A stretch of DNA of 20,959 nt, from the NCBI GenBank assembly GCA_902518075.1, contig CABYEX010000023.1, positions 1-20,959 of the forward strand. Direction: 5' to 3'. The translations under genes and the position numbers were made by a program. The notes under the pieces were generated by a model. The model ran no database searches, was not told where the DNA came from, and worked only from the letters and a program-made list of their open reading frames with translations. Shown here in pieces: positions 6,484-14,589 of the stretch (position 1 is its first letter; every line of letters starts with the position of its first letter). This stretch comes from Halieaceae bacterium (GTDB lineage Bacteria; Pseudomonadota; Gammaproteobacteria; Pseudomonadales; Halieaceae).

Positions 6484-8466
6484 ATGTATGAGCTCGATAT
6501 GACCCAGCGCACATCCCCCCGCTTCACCATCGACAAAGCGGTGTTCTTCCCCGCGTTGATTCTGCTATTCGGCGCCATTGCGATGGTGCTGACGATACCC
6601 GAGAAAGGCAGCAACCCGTTTGCCGGGCTTCAGTCGGTGATTGTGGATACTGCTAGCTGGTTTTATGTCTTGATCGTGACGCTCATTGCAGTGATCGTCA
6701 TATATCTTGCGCTATCTCGCTATGGCGACATCAAGCTGGGGCCAGACCATGCGGAGCCGGCTTATAGTTATATTTCCTGGTTCGCGATGTTGTTTTCGGC
6801 AGGTATCGGCATCGGCATGATGTTTTACGGTATCGCCGAGCCCGTCATGCACTTCTTGGCGCCGCCGACCGGACCTGGGGGTACGCCGGCTGCGGCCACC
6901 GAGGCGATCCAGATCAGCTACTTTCACTGGGGTTTCAATGCTTGGGCGATCTACGCAATCGTCGCGCTGATTCTCGCCTACTTCGCTTACCGGCATGAAC
7001 TGCCCCTGACGCTCCGCTCCGCCTTCTATCCGCTGATTGGCGAGCGGATCCAAGGACCAATCGGTGCGTCCGTGGATGTCTTTGCGGTGATCTGCACGAC
7101 CTGCGGCATCTCGGTGAGCCTCGGCCTCGGTGTGCTGCAAATCAACACTGGCTTCAATTACCTGTTCGGCTTGCCGATCGATGTCTGGGTGCAGGTTGGG
7201 CTGATTTTTGCCACGATGGCGCTGGCCACGGTCTCGGTGGTCCTCGGCCTGGATACTGGTATCAAGCGCCTGTCTGAGATCAATATCGTGCTGGCCATGC
7301 TACTCCTGCTGCTCATCTTGCTGACGGGTCCAACCGCCCTACTGCTGGCGGGCACGCTCCAGAATTTTGGTGCCTATGTGGCGGGCCTCGTTCCCCGCAC
7401 GCTCAATATGTATGTTTATGAACCCACCGACTGGTTCGGTGGGTGGACCATTTTTTATTGGGGCTGGTGGATTAGCTGGGCGCCCTTTGTTGGTGTCTTC
7501 GTTGCGCGCATTTCCCGCGGGCGAACAATTCGGGAGTTCCTTATTGGCGTGACGCTGGTACCCACCTTATTCATCTGTTTGTGGATGGGGGTGTTGGGCA
7601 GCAGTGCCTTGGAGCTCATTACCAATCAAGGCTTTGAAGAGTTGGGCACGGGGGTGCAGGAGAATCCGGCGGTGGGACTGTTCCGCTTTCTGGAGTACCT
7701 GCCGGCGACCGAAGTGCTGAGTGTCATCTCCCTGATGATGATTGTGATCTTCTTTGTCACCTCTGCGGATAGCGGTGCGATGGTGCTCAACATGTTGAGT
7801 GCCAAGGGAGTGGATAACACCCCAGCGCTGCAGCGCACGCTCTGGACCATGGTGATCGCGTTGGCCGCGTCACTGCTGCTGTTGGGCGGCGGTTTGCAGG
7901 CCCTGCAGACCGCGACGATTGCAAGTGCGCTGCCTTTCGCGATCGCCATGCTTGGTGCGTTCTGGGGCTTTGGCCGCGCCATTGTCGCTGATGGGGCCAA
8001 GCGCCAAGCACACTCTATTCATGCGCCACCCGTGATGGCGGCTGAGGGCTGGCGCGATCGCCTGCGATTGCTGCTGGATTATCCTGATGACCGGACCGTT
8101 CACACCTTTCAGCGCAACACCGTGCAAGCTGCGATGCAGTCGTTTGCCAGTGAATTGGCAGAGCGTGGTGTGGGGTCGAGAGTCGTGGCGGAAGATGATG
8201 CGCTCTCTGTCCGCCTGGAGGTCTCTCATGGCGAGGAGGTTGACTTCACCTATGAGGTGCGAGCGAGTCGTCACTTGCTACCCGATGCCTCGATCGGTGT
8301 GGCCGAGGGTAGTGCTCAAGCTGAAAGCTTCTTCCGCGCCGAGGTACACCTCGCGGAGGGCGGCCAGGACTATGACGTGATGGGCTGGTCTCAGGAGCAG
8401 ATCATTGTCGATATCCTCAACCAATATGAGGATCACCTGCACTTCCTCCACACACTCCGGGAGTAG
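6484..8466 (+). CDS. BCCT-family carrier for betaine-like quaternary osmolytes
   Basis: This 660-residue inner-membrane protein has about twelve hydrophobic helices to residue 500. BCCT hallmarks are clear: the glycine stretch AGIGIGMMFYGIAEP (106-120), aromatic-box residues W149, W154 and Y157 in HWGFNAWAIY, and the WTIFYWGWWISWAPFVG signature (321-337). These carriers import glycine betaine, choline, carnitine, ectoine or DMSP. The final glycine of GIGIG aligns with Gly153 of BetP, which from memory is aspartate in choline-type BetT. This favours a betaine-like substrate. The 155-residue cytoplasmic tail, with YDVMGWSQEQIIVDILNQYE (630-649), resembles the regulatory tail of BetT. The start is uncertain: ATG 6484 has no clear ribosome site, and ATG 6499 is possible. 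It is transcribed divergently from the receptor. Confidence 0.92.
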   Translation: MYELDMTQRTSPRFTIDKAVFFPALILLFGAIAMVLTIPEKGSNPFAGLQSVIVDTASWFYVLIVTLIAVIVIYLALSRYGDIKLGPDHAEPAYSYISWFAMLFSAGIGIGMMFYGIAEPVMHFLAPPTGPGGTPAAATEAIQISYFHWGFNAWAIYAIVALILAYFAYRHELPLTLRSAFYPLIGERIQGPIGASVDVFAVICTTCGISVSLGLGVLQINTGFNYLFGLPIDVWVQVGLIFATMALATVSVVLGLDTGIKRLSEINIVLAMLLLLLILLTGPTALLLAGTLQNFGAYVAGLVPRTLNMYVYEPTDWFGGWTIFYWGWWISWAPFVGVFVARISRGRTIREFLIGVTLVPTLFICLWMGVLGSSALELITNQGFEELGTGVQENPAVGLFRFLEYLPATEVLSVISLMMIVIFFVTSADSGAMVLNMLSAKGVDNTPALQRTLWTMVIALAASLLLLGGGLQALQTATIASALPFAIAMLGAFWGFGRAIVADGAKRQAHSIHAPPVMAAEGWRDRLRLLLDYPDDRTVHTFQRNTVQAAMQSFASELAERGVGSRVVAEDDALSVRLEVSHGEEVDFTYEVRASRHLLPDASIGVAEGSAQAESFFRAEVHLAEGGQDYDVMGWSQEQIIVDILNQYEDHLHFLHTLRE

Positions 8467-8486
8467 GCCAGGGCAAAGATGGCAGT

Positions 8487-9344
8487 TTATCGAACGATCG
8501 TGACCGGGTGAATAGGCGCTTTGGTTCGATCGGGGTTGATCTCTAGCATCCGGGGGATCATAACATTTAGAGCGGCCTGCCGGTTTTCCGGAGCGGGGTG
8601 TGTACTAAGAAACTCCGCGGGCCGCTTGTCATTAAGGTCTCCCATTTTTTGCCACAGCGTGACCGCAGCTTCGGGGTCATAACCGGCTTTGGTGGCCAAC
8701 ACCATCCCCATGATATCGGCCTCGTTTTCTGCATCACGACTGTTGGGGAGCGTGAGTGCCACGTTGGCAATCAGCTCTGCTCCTAACATTACCGCGCTGT
8801 CGTTGTCTGACGCTGCGCCAATGACAGCGAAGCCAGCAGCGGTAACCATCGCGCGGGACATGCGCTCGGCAGTATGATTGGCCAGCGCATGGGAAATTTC
8901 ATGTCCCATGATTTGAGCGAATTCATCATCGGTCAGCTCAAGCTGATCGAATAGCCCGGTATAGACCGCCATTCGGCCGCCTGCCATGCACCACGCGTTG
9001 ACAGTCTCGGTATCATCAACAATGGCGACGCTCCACTTCCAGTCGGCGCTCTCCGGATAATCTGCAATCGCTTTGGAGACAAGCCGCCCAGTGATGCGCG
9101 CCACCCGTGCCACGCTCAAAGGATCGTCAACGAGCTTGTCATCATCCTCCAGCTGCCGCACGGTATCCATATACGCCGCTTCAGATTCTATTATCGCGGC
9201 ATCAGGTGAAATGAGAATGAACTGGGTCCGGCCGGTGGGGCTCGTCGCGCAGCCGAACAATGTGGCCAGCATCAGCGCAGTGATAAGCCGGGTGAGTTTG
9301 CTCAAGGCGGTGCGATGTCGTTGCGCATTCGGTTGGGCCAACAC
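8487..9344 (-). CDS. M48-family zinc metallopeptidase, probable lipoprotein
   Basis: With the GTG start at 9344 the protein has 285 residues. The N-terminus is basic (QRHRTALSKLTR), then comes a short hydrophobic stretch ending in the lipobox LFGC (Cys32), so it is probably lipid-anchored and faces the periplasm. The zinc site is MGHEISHALANH (H148, E149, H152), with the later acidic ligand in SRDAENEAD and a STHP motif near residue 249, as in BepA/LoiP-like envelope proteases. Family members degrade misfolded outer-membrane proteins. An ATG at 9401 gives 304 residues, but it places 19 extra residues ahead of the lipoprotein signal. GTG 9344 has a GAGGAG site six bases upstream and is preferred; TTG 9305 is a third choice. 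It lies about 100 bp after gpsA and may be the last gene of that operon. It is convergent with the BCCT gene. Confidence 0.88.
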   Translation of the reverse strand: MLAQPNAQRHRTALSKLTRLITALMLATLFGCATSPTGRTQFILISPDAAIIESEAAYMDTVRQLEDDDKLVDDPLSVARVARITGRLVSKAIADYPESADWKWSVAIVDDTETVNAWCMAGGRMAVYTGLFDQLELTDDEFAQIMGHEISHALANHTAERMSRAMVTAAGFAVIGAASDNDSAVMLGAELIANVALTLPNSRDAENEADIMGMVLATKAGYDPEAAVTLWQKMGDLNDKRPAEFLSTHPAPENRQAALNVMIPRMLEINPDRTKAPIHPVTIVR

Positions 9345-9350
9345 TCCGAG

Positions 9351-9356
9351 CTCCTC
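9351..9356 (-). promoter_or_regulatory. Ribosome-binding site that selects the GTG start of the M48 peptidase
   Basis: The minus strand reads GAGGAG, then six bases (CTCGGA), then GTG at 9344. This is a better initiation site than anything before the ATG at 9401, and it leaves a normal lipoprotein signal sequence. Confidence 0.55.
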
Positions 9357-9448
9357 GTTCGTTATACACGCATGAGCAAAGAGGCTAGCCAAAACCTCCA
9401 CTAACGGCTAGGGTATTTCTCACATTCTTGGGCTCAGTGCGCCCGTCG

Positions 9449-10462
9449 TTAGCCGGGATCTGACTCGGCGCCTGCGGTGACCCGCAGCAAGCCCCTGTAA
9501 ACCCCGCGCGCGCTCGACTCGCCAATGATGACACGATAAACGTCCTGACTGATTGGCAGACTGATACCATTTTCTTGCGCAAGATCGATCACCGTGGGCG
9601 CGCTTTTCACTCCCTCGGCCACCATATGCATGGTGTTGATAATGTCATCGATGGAGCGCCCTTTGGCCAGCTCCATGCCCACGTGCCGGTTGCGGCTCTG
9701 CGGACTGGTGCAGGTCGCGATCATGTCCCCCATTCCCGCGAGGCCTGCAAAGGTCTCGGCTTTACCGCCAAGTGCCTCACCGAGGCGGCTCATCTCGGCA
9801 AGGCCGCGGGTGATGAGCGCGGCGCGGGTGTTATCACCCGCGCCCAGCCCGTCTCCCATACCGACGGCGATGGCGATGATGTTCTTCAGCACCCCCCCCA
9901 GTTCACAACCAATCACATCCTGATTGGTATAGACACGGAAGAGCCCCGCGTTGAGCTTGGGTTGTAACGCGAGCGCTGCCTCGTGATTCTCAAGCGCCAA
10001 CACGCTGGCCGCGGCCTGACCGGCCACGATCTCGCGGGCGAGGTTGGGGCCTGTGAGCACGCCCGGTATGCGGCCCGGCGCCACATCGTGAATGATTTCG
10101 GTCATTCGCATTCGGCTGCCTTTTTCCAGACCTTTGCTCAGGCTGATGAGGGGGATACCCGTCGGCAGGTCACTGAGCGCGCTGGCGAGCACCTCGCGAA
10201 AGTGACTGCTGGGTACAGCAATCAATACCGCGTCGGCTTGATTCACCGCGGCCCCGATGTCTGTCGTGGCGGTCAGCTTGGCGTTGAGCGGAGCGTCTCC
10301 GAGATAACGGCGATTGGTATGTGCCTGATTGATCTCATCGACGATCTGCTGGTTGCGGGCCCAGAGCATTGCGTCGCAGTGGCGACTTATGACCGATGCT
10401 GTGGTGGTGCCCCATGAGCCCCCGCCGAGAATCGCGACCTTAGAGCGTTTCACGGGCAACAT
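9449..10462 (-). CDS. gpsA: NAD(P)H-dependent glycerol-3-phosphate dehydrogenase
   Basis: This 337-residue cytoplasmic enzyme reduces dihydroxyacetone phosphate to sn-glycerol-3-phosphate, the glycerolipid backbone. The dinucleotide loop is ILGGGSWGTT (11-20). Other family landmarks are LSKGLEKG (108-115), LTGPNLA (136-142), the catalytic lysine K193 in GGVLKNIIAIAVGMGDG, and NTRAALITRGLAEM (211-224). The start overlaps the end of plsB by 23 bp; a GTG nine bases further in would also fit. The overlap implies coupled translation and supply of glycerol-3-phosphate directly to the two acyltransferases upstream. Many gammaproteobacteria carry gpsA beside secB, so this may be a second, pathway-dedicated copy; only the full genome can tell. 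The GGGSWGT loop, instead of the common GAGAWGT, fits a divergent paralogue but does not prove it. Confidence 0.95.
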   Translation of the reverse strand: MLPVKRSKVAILGGGSWGTTTASVISRHCDAMLWARNQQIVDEINQAHTNRRYLGDAPLNAKLTATTDIGAAVNQADAVLIAVPSSHFREVLASALSDLPTGIPLISLSKGLEKGSRMRMTEIIHDVAPGRIPGVLTGPNLAREIVAGQAAASVLALENHEAALALQPKLNAGLFRVYTNQDVIGCELGGVLKNIIAIAVGMGDGLGAGDNTRAALITRGLAEMSRLGEALGGKAETFAGLAGMGDMIATCTSPQSRNRHVGMELAKGRSIDDIINTMHMVAEGVKSAPTVIDLAQENGISLPISQDVYRVIIGESSARGVYRGLLRVTAGAESDPG

Positions 10463-12797
10463 CTCTCAACGTGCTGGCACCCCGGTCGGCAATGCTCAAG
10501 GCACGTATCACTTCGAGCCGTCTGATCAGCTGGTTGAGCGCCTTAGCCTGCCTTGACCGGCCTTCTGGCTGATCAATGAGTCTGCGACTGCTCAACATCT
10601 TCCACGCATTGGCATAAAGCAGTTTCCCGATTGAGGCCTCGCTACTGATGCGTCGTTGTAAGTATGCCTGTCGACCGTAGCTCATGCATCGATCAATAAA
10701 CATGGTCTCGTCCAGCGGCTCATTGTCAGGCTGTCTCAGCAGGATGTCGGTCCCCACGCTGTAGGCCTCAGCGAATATGGTCAAGGCTACGTGCCCGAGC
10801 TTGGGTAACAGTCGATTGATGATCAGCCGGGCATTATCCGGGCGCTCGCTGAGCAGTGATTGCCAGCGGGGTTCGTCGCGACAGAGCTCTGCGTCAATTT
10901 GTTGCTCAAATTCCTGCGTGCCAGGATAGAAGAACTCAAATTTAAATAAATCACGCAGTTCCCTCGCCTCTGCCCAGAACTGATCCAGCGTTGCGACTGT
11001 CTGGCGCTGCTCGCTGACGGCTAAGAGGGCAAGCTCAGCGACGGCCCGCGTCAGGAAAAAGTGCACAATAGTGTTGCGATAGAAACTGGCAATGGGTGCC
11101 TGCCCTTCGGCGATGCCATACACCGTCTCGGGGCCTCCCTCAAACCGGGTGATGATGCCTACCTCGATCATATTGGCCAGCAGACCGGCCATGTCATCGG
11201 CAAAATTGAGATTAAAATCCGGTGATAATCGAACCCCCCGGCTTGTGGCCCACTGGGTCATGTTTGAGACCTCTCGGATGATTTCAGGCTCGGTCAGCGC
11301 CCGGGGGAAGGCGCCGAGAAGCGCAGTGGAGACCACGGCAGGAAAGGTCGCTGGCGTGACGCGATTGGCCTCTACCGCAACCTGAAACGCAATTTTCGAT
11401 ATCGCTAGCTGATCATTGGGGTCAGGTGCCGAGTCGAGGCACACGGGTTCACCAAAATCGACGTGTATGCGTCCCATCGGTCTGGCGAGGCTCTTGATAT
11501 AGCGAACCATCCAGCCGACTGACTCGGGCGCTTTGGGCATACCCCATTGTTCTCTCGCATATTCCTCGGCGTCCCTGACCAGGTCATAGGAAACCGATAC
11601 AGGGATGATGTGGATATCCTGAGAGCCCGCGTGGTGTGCGCCCTCCAAAACGTATTTGAGGAGCCCGTATTTGGGTGGCATCAGCTTGCCCAGCCGTGAC
11701 CGGGTGCCCTCAAAGGACCAGGTCATGGGAAAGCGCTTCTCCATCAGATAGCCGATGTATTGCTTGAGGCTAAGTTTGTAGACCTCGTTGTCCTGAAAGC
11801 TGCGACGAATGAAGATGCCGCCTGCCCGGCGAAGGAAGAAGCCCAGGATCGGGATATTCAGATTGGCGCCCCCGAAGAAATGCGGCATCGGGAAGTCATT
11901 GTCGAACAGGATTTTCGGCACCACGAATCCGTCGATATAGGTTTTGTGGGTCCACAGCAGGGCCGAGGGATAGTGGCGCACAATGTGTCTGATCCGTTCG
12001 AGGTCATTCGGGTCGTAGTGCAGCGTTTTCTCGTAGCCCAACCCGAGACAGATACTACACAGCTTGGCCCATACATCGAGCCAGAACCGGGTGGGGATCG
12101 AAATCATCTCCCGCAGGTATTCGGTGGCTTCCGCCCTCACCGCCTTAGTCGGTTGCTCCCTCTCATTGGCGATCTCCAGCAGACCCGCCCGGAAGGCGCG
12201 GTTGTTGCGAATACTTTGGTGAACATAGCGAGGCACTTTGTAGCGACCGCCAATTAACTGACGCTCCGCAATATCGATGACCACCGCGGCCTGCCTCGCG
12301 ACAAACACCGCGAAGTCTTCAGGTTCATTGTCGTCCAATAACCCTGTCTTGCCCTGAAACCGTTTGGCGAGGTCGCGATTCGCCCCTGGCTCGCCAAGGG
12401 TGAGGTGGACGCGCTCGGGGTTCAGTCCGGCTACACGATCAGCAAGCCAGCCCAGGGGTCTGCGCTCTCCGCCGCGGAGAGCATCGCGTAATCGAGGTCC
12501 GGTGCTGGTACTTCTCTCGGCTTGTAACCACGACACACTGAGCGGTGCCACCATGGCGTCCGGATGTTGCTGAAGCGCCTCTGATAGTTTCTCTACATTC
12601 AGCGGTTTGCGGTCGTCTCGCAAATCCAGCAACACGACCGTGTGGTTAGAAGCATGGGTGTCGTGCGCGGAGATCCACTGCTCGAGTACCTGTCGCTCAA
12701 ACCGGCGCCTAGTGTCGAGCAGAAAAATGACGTGCTGGGAGGAGGGTGGCCAGGGATTGTGAGCAAGCTGATCCTGCAGCGCGGTGGCCAGACTCAC
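10440..12797 (-). CDS. plsB: Glycerol-3-phosphate 1-O-acyltransferase
   Basis: This 785-residue membrane-associated enzyme transfers an acyl group to sn-1 of glycerol-3-phosphate, giving lysophosphatidate. All four acyltransferase blocks are present: H-x4-D as HKTYID (284-289), GGIFIRR (326-332), FEGTRSRLGK (362-371) and IIPVSVSYD (397-405). The length is close to E. coli PlsB (about 800 residues) and to the mycobacterial PlsB2 type. A roughly 230-residue N-terminal region of unclear function precedes the catalytic core, and a mostly helical C-terminal half follows it. The GTG start immediately follows the stop of the HAD/PlsC gene (TGAGTG), with GAGG six bases before the stop-start junction, so translation is coupled. 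Its gene order resembles the mycobacterial pair plsB2-plsC. Confidence 0.94.
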   Translation of the reverse strand: MSLATALQDQLAHNPWPPSSQHVIFLLDTRRRFERQVLEQWISAHDTHASNHTVVLLDLRDDRKPLNVEKLSEALQQHPDAMVAPLSVSWLQAERSTSTGPRLRDALRGGERRPLGWLADRVAGLNPERVHLTLGEPGANRDLAKRFQGKTGLLDDNEPEDFAVFVARQAAVVIDIAERQLIGGRYKVPRYVHQSIRNNRAFRAGLLEIANEREQPTKAVRAEATEYLREMISIPTRFWLDVWAKLCSICLGLGYEKTLHYDPNDLERIRHIVRHYPSALLWTHKTYIDGFVVPKILFDNDFPMPHFFGGANLNIPILGFFLRRAGGIFIRRSFQDNEVYKLSLKQYIGYLMEKRFPMTWSFEGTRSRLGKLMPPKYGLLKYVLEGAHHAGSQDIHIIPVSVSYDLVRDAEEYAREQWGMPKAPESVGWMVRYIKSLARPMGRIHVDFGEPVCLDSAPDPNDQLAISKIAFQVAVEANRVTPATFPAVVSTALLGAFPRALTEPEIIREVSNMTQWATSRGVRLSPDFNLNFADDMAGLLANMIEVGIITRFEGGPETVYGIAEGQAPIASFYRNTIVHFFLTRAVAELALLAVSEQRQTVATLDQFWAEARELRDLFKFEFFYPGTQEFEQQIDAELCRDEPRWQSLLSERPDNARLIINRLLPKLGHVALTIFAEAYSVGTDILLRQPDNEPLDETMFIDRCMSYGRQAYLQRRISSEASIGKLLYANAWKMLSSRRLIDQPEGRSRQAKALNQLIRRLEVIRALSIADRGASTLRDVARETL

Positions 12798-14453
12798 TCA
12801 GTGCCTCGTGGCCGGAGCCTCTGGGTCGAGGCCATTCTTTGAGCCGGCTGACCGCACTCCGTTGGGGCTAGCACCGCGTTTGCCGCGACGTGCTGACAGC
12901 ACGCCGTCTCGTTCGCTCGGCTCGGTTGCGCCCTTTTTGAGCCGGGGTTTACTCCGCCGGCCACGAACCTCGGGCTTTAGGTCATCAGGCGTATCTCGTC
13001 GCGCGTTGGCGGTCTCTTCTGCGGAGAGCTCTGGCTGGCCCAGCGTTCGCAGGAAGGCATTTCGCACTTCGGCCACGTGCTCATCGATGTTTGCAACAGA
13101 CCAATTGGTGGTCTGAATGGCCGGCAGGATGTCGACGTGCACGCTACCGCTGCGGAAGATTTTGTCCCCCTTGGGAGAGATATCGCCAGAGTTGTGAATG
13201 ACGACCGGCACAATGGGCGCACCCGACTGAATTGCCACGTGGAAGCCGCCCTTTTTAAAGGCGCCCAGTTTCCGCGTTGGGGCACGGGTGCCTTCTGGCG
13301 CGATGACGAGGCTTTTCTTTTCCTCTTGCATCGCCTTTACCAGCGGCTTCATGGTCTCGATTGCCGCCCGTCGGTCGCTGCGGTCAATAAATACGACGCC
13401 TGCCGCACCCATCAGGGGGCCGATGACAGGAAGATTTTTTAGCTCCCGTTTACCGACGCCTACAATGTCCCGGCGGATTAAGCTGGCCATGATAAGCATG
13501 TCGGCATTGCTTTGGTGGTTGAACATAAAGATCGCCGGGCGCTGTTTCCAGAGGTGTTCGCGGCCGTGCACATCCAAATCCAATCCGATGAGCGCGCTGG
13601 CGGTCTCGGCGAACAGGGAAATCGAAAAGTTGAGAGAGTCCCGCCGAGAGCCGCTCAAGGCATAGAGCGGCAAGCCCATCATGAAGCTTCCCACGAGCGA
13701 TCCGGTGGCGGCGAGTGAGCGCACAATCTGACTGCCTGTGGCGTTACCCCGGCTGCTGAAGTCAGCCATCGACCACCCGGCTTCGCGGGCGTGCTTCTTG
13801 AGTTCGCGACTGCCGTTTAACACCACCGGGAGCCCTGCTGTTTCCAGTAATTCAATATCGTCGGTGCTATCGCTGTAGAAGAAGCAGTTTTCCAGATCGC
13901 TACCCTGTTGCGCTGTGAACCGTTCGGCGGCATGCACCTTGCCGATGCCAAAACAGGTGGGCTGCACGACACCACCCGTGAACTGCCCGTCCTCGACTTC
14001 GAGACCCGTCGCGTAGACATGCTCAATGCCGAGGTCCTTCGCTGCGGGCAGCACCTGATACGGCGTGGCTGAGCTGATGATTGCGATGCTGTGACCGGCC
14101 GCGCGGTGCGCCTCGATGAGTTGTCGAGCCTCCGGGTAAATCAGTTTGGCAATCGCTTTGCGAAACAGTCGCTCGCTGTTGGCGACATACTCCGTCTCTG
14201 AGCGCCCTGCAAGATATTGGGCGTGGACCGCCATCAGTGCCGAGAAGCCTAAGGATCCGATACCAAAGCGGGTGGCAGCTTGAGTCAGCTGCAACAAGTC
14301 TGCGGGTGAGATCTCGCCCCGGGCGATTTGATCTTTAAGAAACGCAGTCGCGGAGTAGCCCGAGATGATGGTCCCGTCAAAATCAAAAACCGCGCAGGTT
14401 TCAGGGCCTTGCTCGGCATCAGCAATGTTCTGGAGCAGAGTGGAAAATGACAC
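12798..14453 (-). CDS. Fused HAD-IB phosphatase and 1-acylglycerol-3-phosphate acyltransferase (PlsC)
   Basis: This 551-residue protein has two catalytic domains. Residues 18-215 are a HAD-IB hydrolase: nucleophile motif FDFDGT (D24, D26), motif II ISSAT (126-130), lysine K172 in IGKVHAAERF, and acidic motif YSDSTDD (193-199). A hydrophobic segment (about 243-268) links it to a PlsC domain (about 285-470) with NHQSNADM (H313, D318), GVVFIDRSD (352-360) and APEGTRAPT (385-393). The PlsC part should acylate lysophosphatidate to phosphatidate at the membrane. The HAD substrate is unknown; lipid phosphate or phosphoserine-like substrates are possible. The fusion resembles M. tuberculosis Rv2483c. 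Residues 498-551 are a basic, low-complexity tail. The start is GTG with a weak ribosome site. It is the first gene of the operon with plsB and gpsA. Confidence 0.92.
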   Translation of the reverse strand: MSFSTLLQNIADAEQGPETCAVFDFDGTIISGYSATAFLKDQIARGEISPADLLQLTQAATRFGIGSLGFSALMAVHAQYLAGRSETEYVANSERLFRKAIAKLIYPEARQLIEAHRAAGHSIAIISSATPYQVLPAAKDLGIEHVYATGLEVEDGQFTGGVVQPTCFGIGKVHAAERFTAQQGSDLENCFFYSDSTDDIELLETAGLPVVLNGSRELKKHAREAGWSMADFSSRGNATGSQIVRSLAATGSLVGSFMMGLPLYALSGSRRDSLNFSISLFAETASALIGLDLDVHGREHLWKQRPAIFMFNHQSNADMLIMASLIRRDIVGVGKRELKNLPVIGPLMGAAGVVFIDRSDRRAAIETMKPLVKAMQEEKKSLVIAPEGTRAPTRKLGAFKKGGFHVAIQSGAPIVPVVIHNSGDISPKGDKIFRSGSVHVDILPAIQTTNWSVANIDEHVAEVRNAFLRTLGQPELSAEETANARRDTPDDLKPEVRGRRSKPRLKKGATEPSERDGVLSARRGKRGASPNGVRSAGSKNGLDPEAPATRH

Positions 14454-14483
14454 GACAGACTCGACTTCGCGTATTCTGGCTAT

Positions 14484-14515
14484 CAGACAGTATTAGCACC
14501 TTACACGCCTGTCTG
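14484..14515. promoter_or_regulatory. 7-bp inverted repeat between the lipid operon and the antiporter gene
   Basis: CAGACAG (14484-14490) and CTGTCTG (14509-14515) are perfect inverse copies 18 bp apart, and a further CAGAC lies at 14456-14460 beside the operon start. The region lies between two divergent genes, so the sites could be an operator. The arms are short and no known regulator motif was recognised. No convincing sigma-70 promoter was picked out in the remaining 127 bp. Confidence 0.3.
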
Positions 14516-14589
14516 TGAGAGCTCCAAACGTAAAAAACCCACAAGGTTTAATGCTTTAACGTTATGCAGAAAACAGGGCTTTGATCTCG

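Noticed and set aside
8467..8486. Possible terminator between the convergent BCCT and M48 genes
   Set aside because: The 20-bp gap shows neither a stem nor a T-tract.
9345..9401. Longer start (ATG 9401) for the M48 peptidase
   Set aside because: It puts 19 residues before a normal lipoprotein signal peptide. The GTG at 9344 has a well-spaced GAGGAG site.
9402..9448. Possible terminator after gpsA (GGGC-7 nt-GCCC on the minus strand)
   Set aside because: The stem is only 4 bp and no T-tract follows, so the M48 gene may still be read from the operon.
9983..10417. Open frame of 144 codons opposite gpsA
   Set aside because: The minus strand here carries the Rossmann motif of GpsA; the plus-strand translation has no recognisable fold.
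11760..12257. Open frame of 165 codons opposite plsB
   Set aside because: It is a high-GC antisense shadow, with no recognised motif, covering the conserved acyltransferase H-x4-D block on the other strand.
14564..14584. Six-codon leader ORF (ATG to TGA) before the NhaC gene
   Set aside because: It has no ribosome site and no regulatory codon run or hairpin that would make it a leader peptide. Its length is expected by chance.
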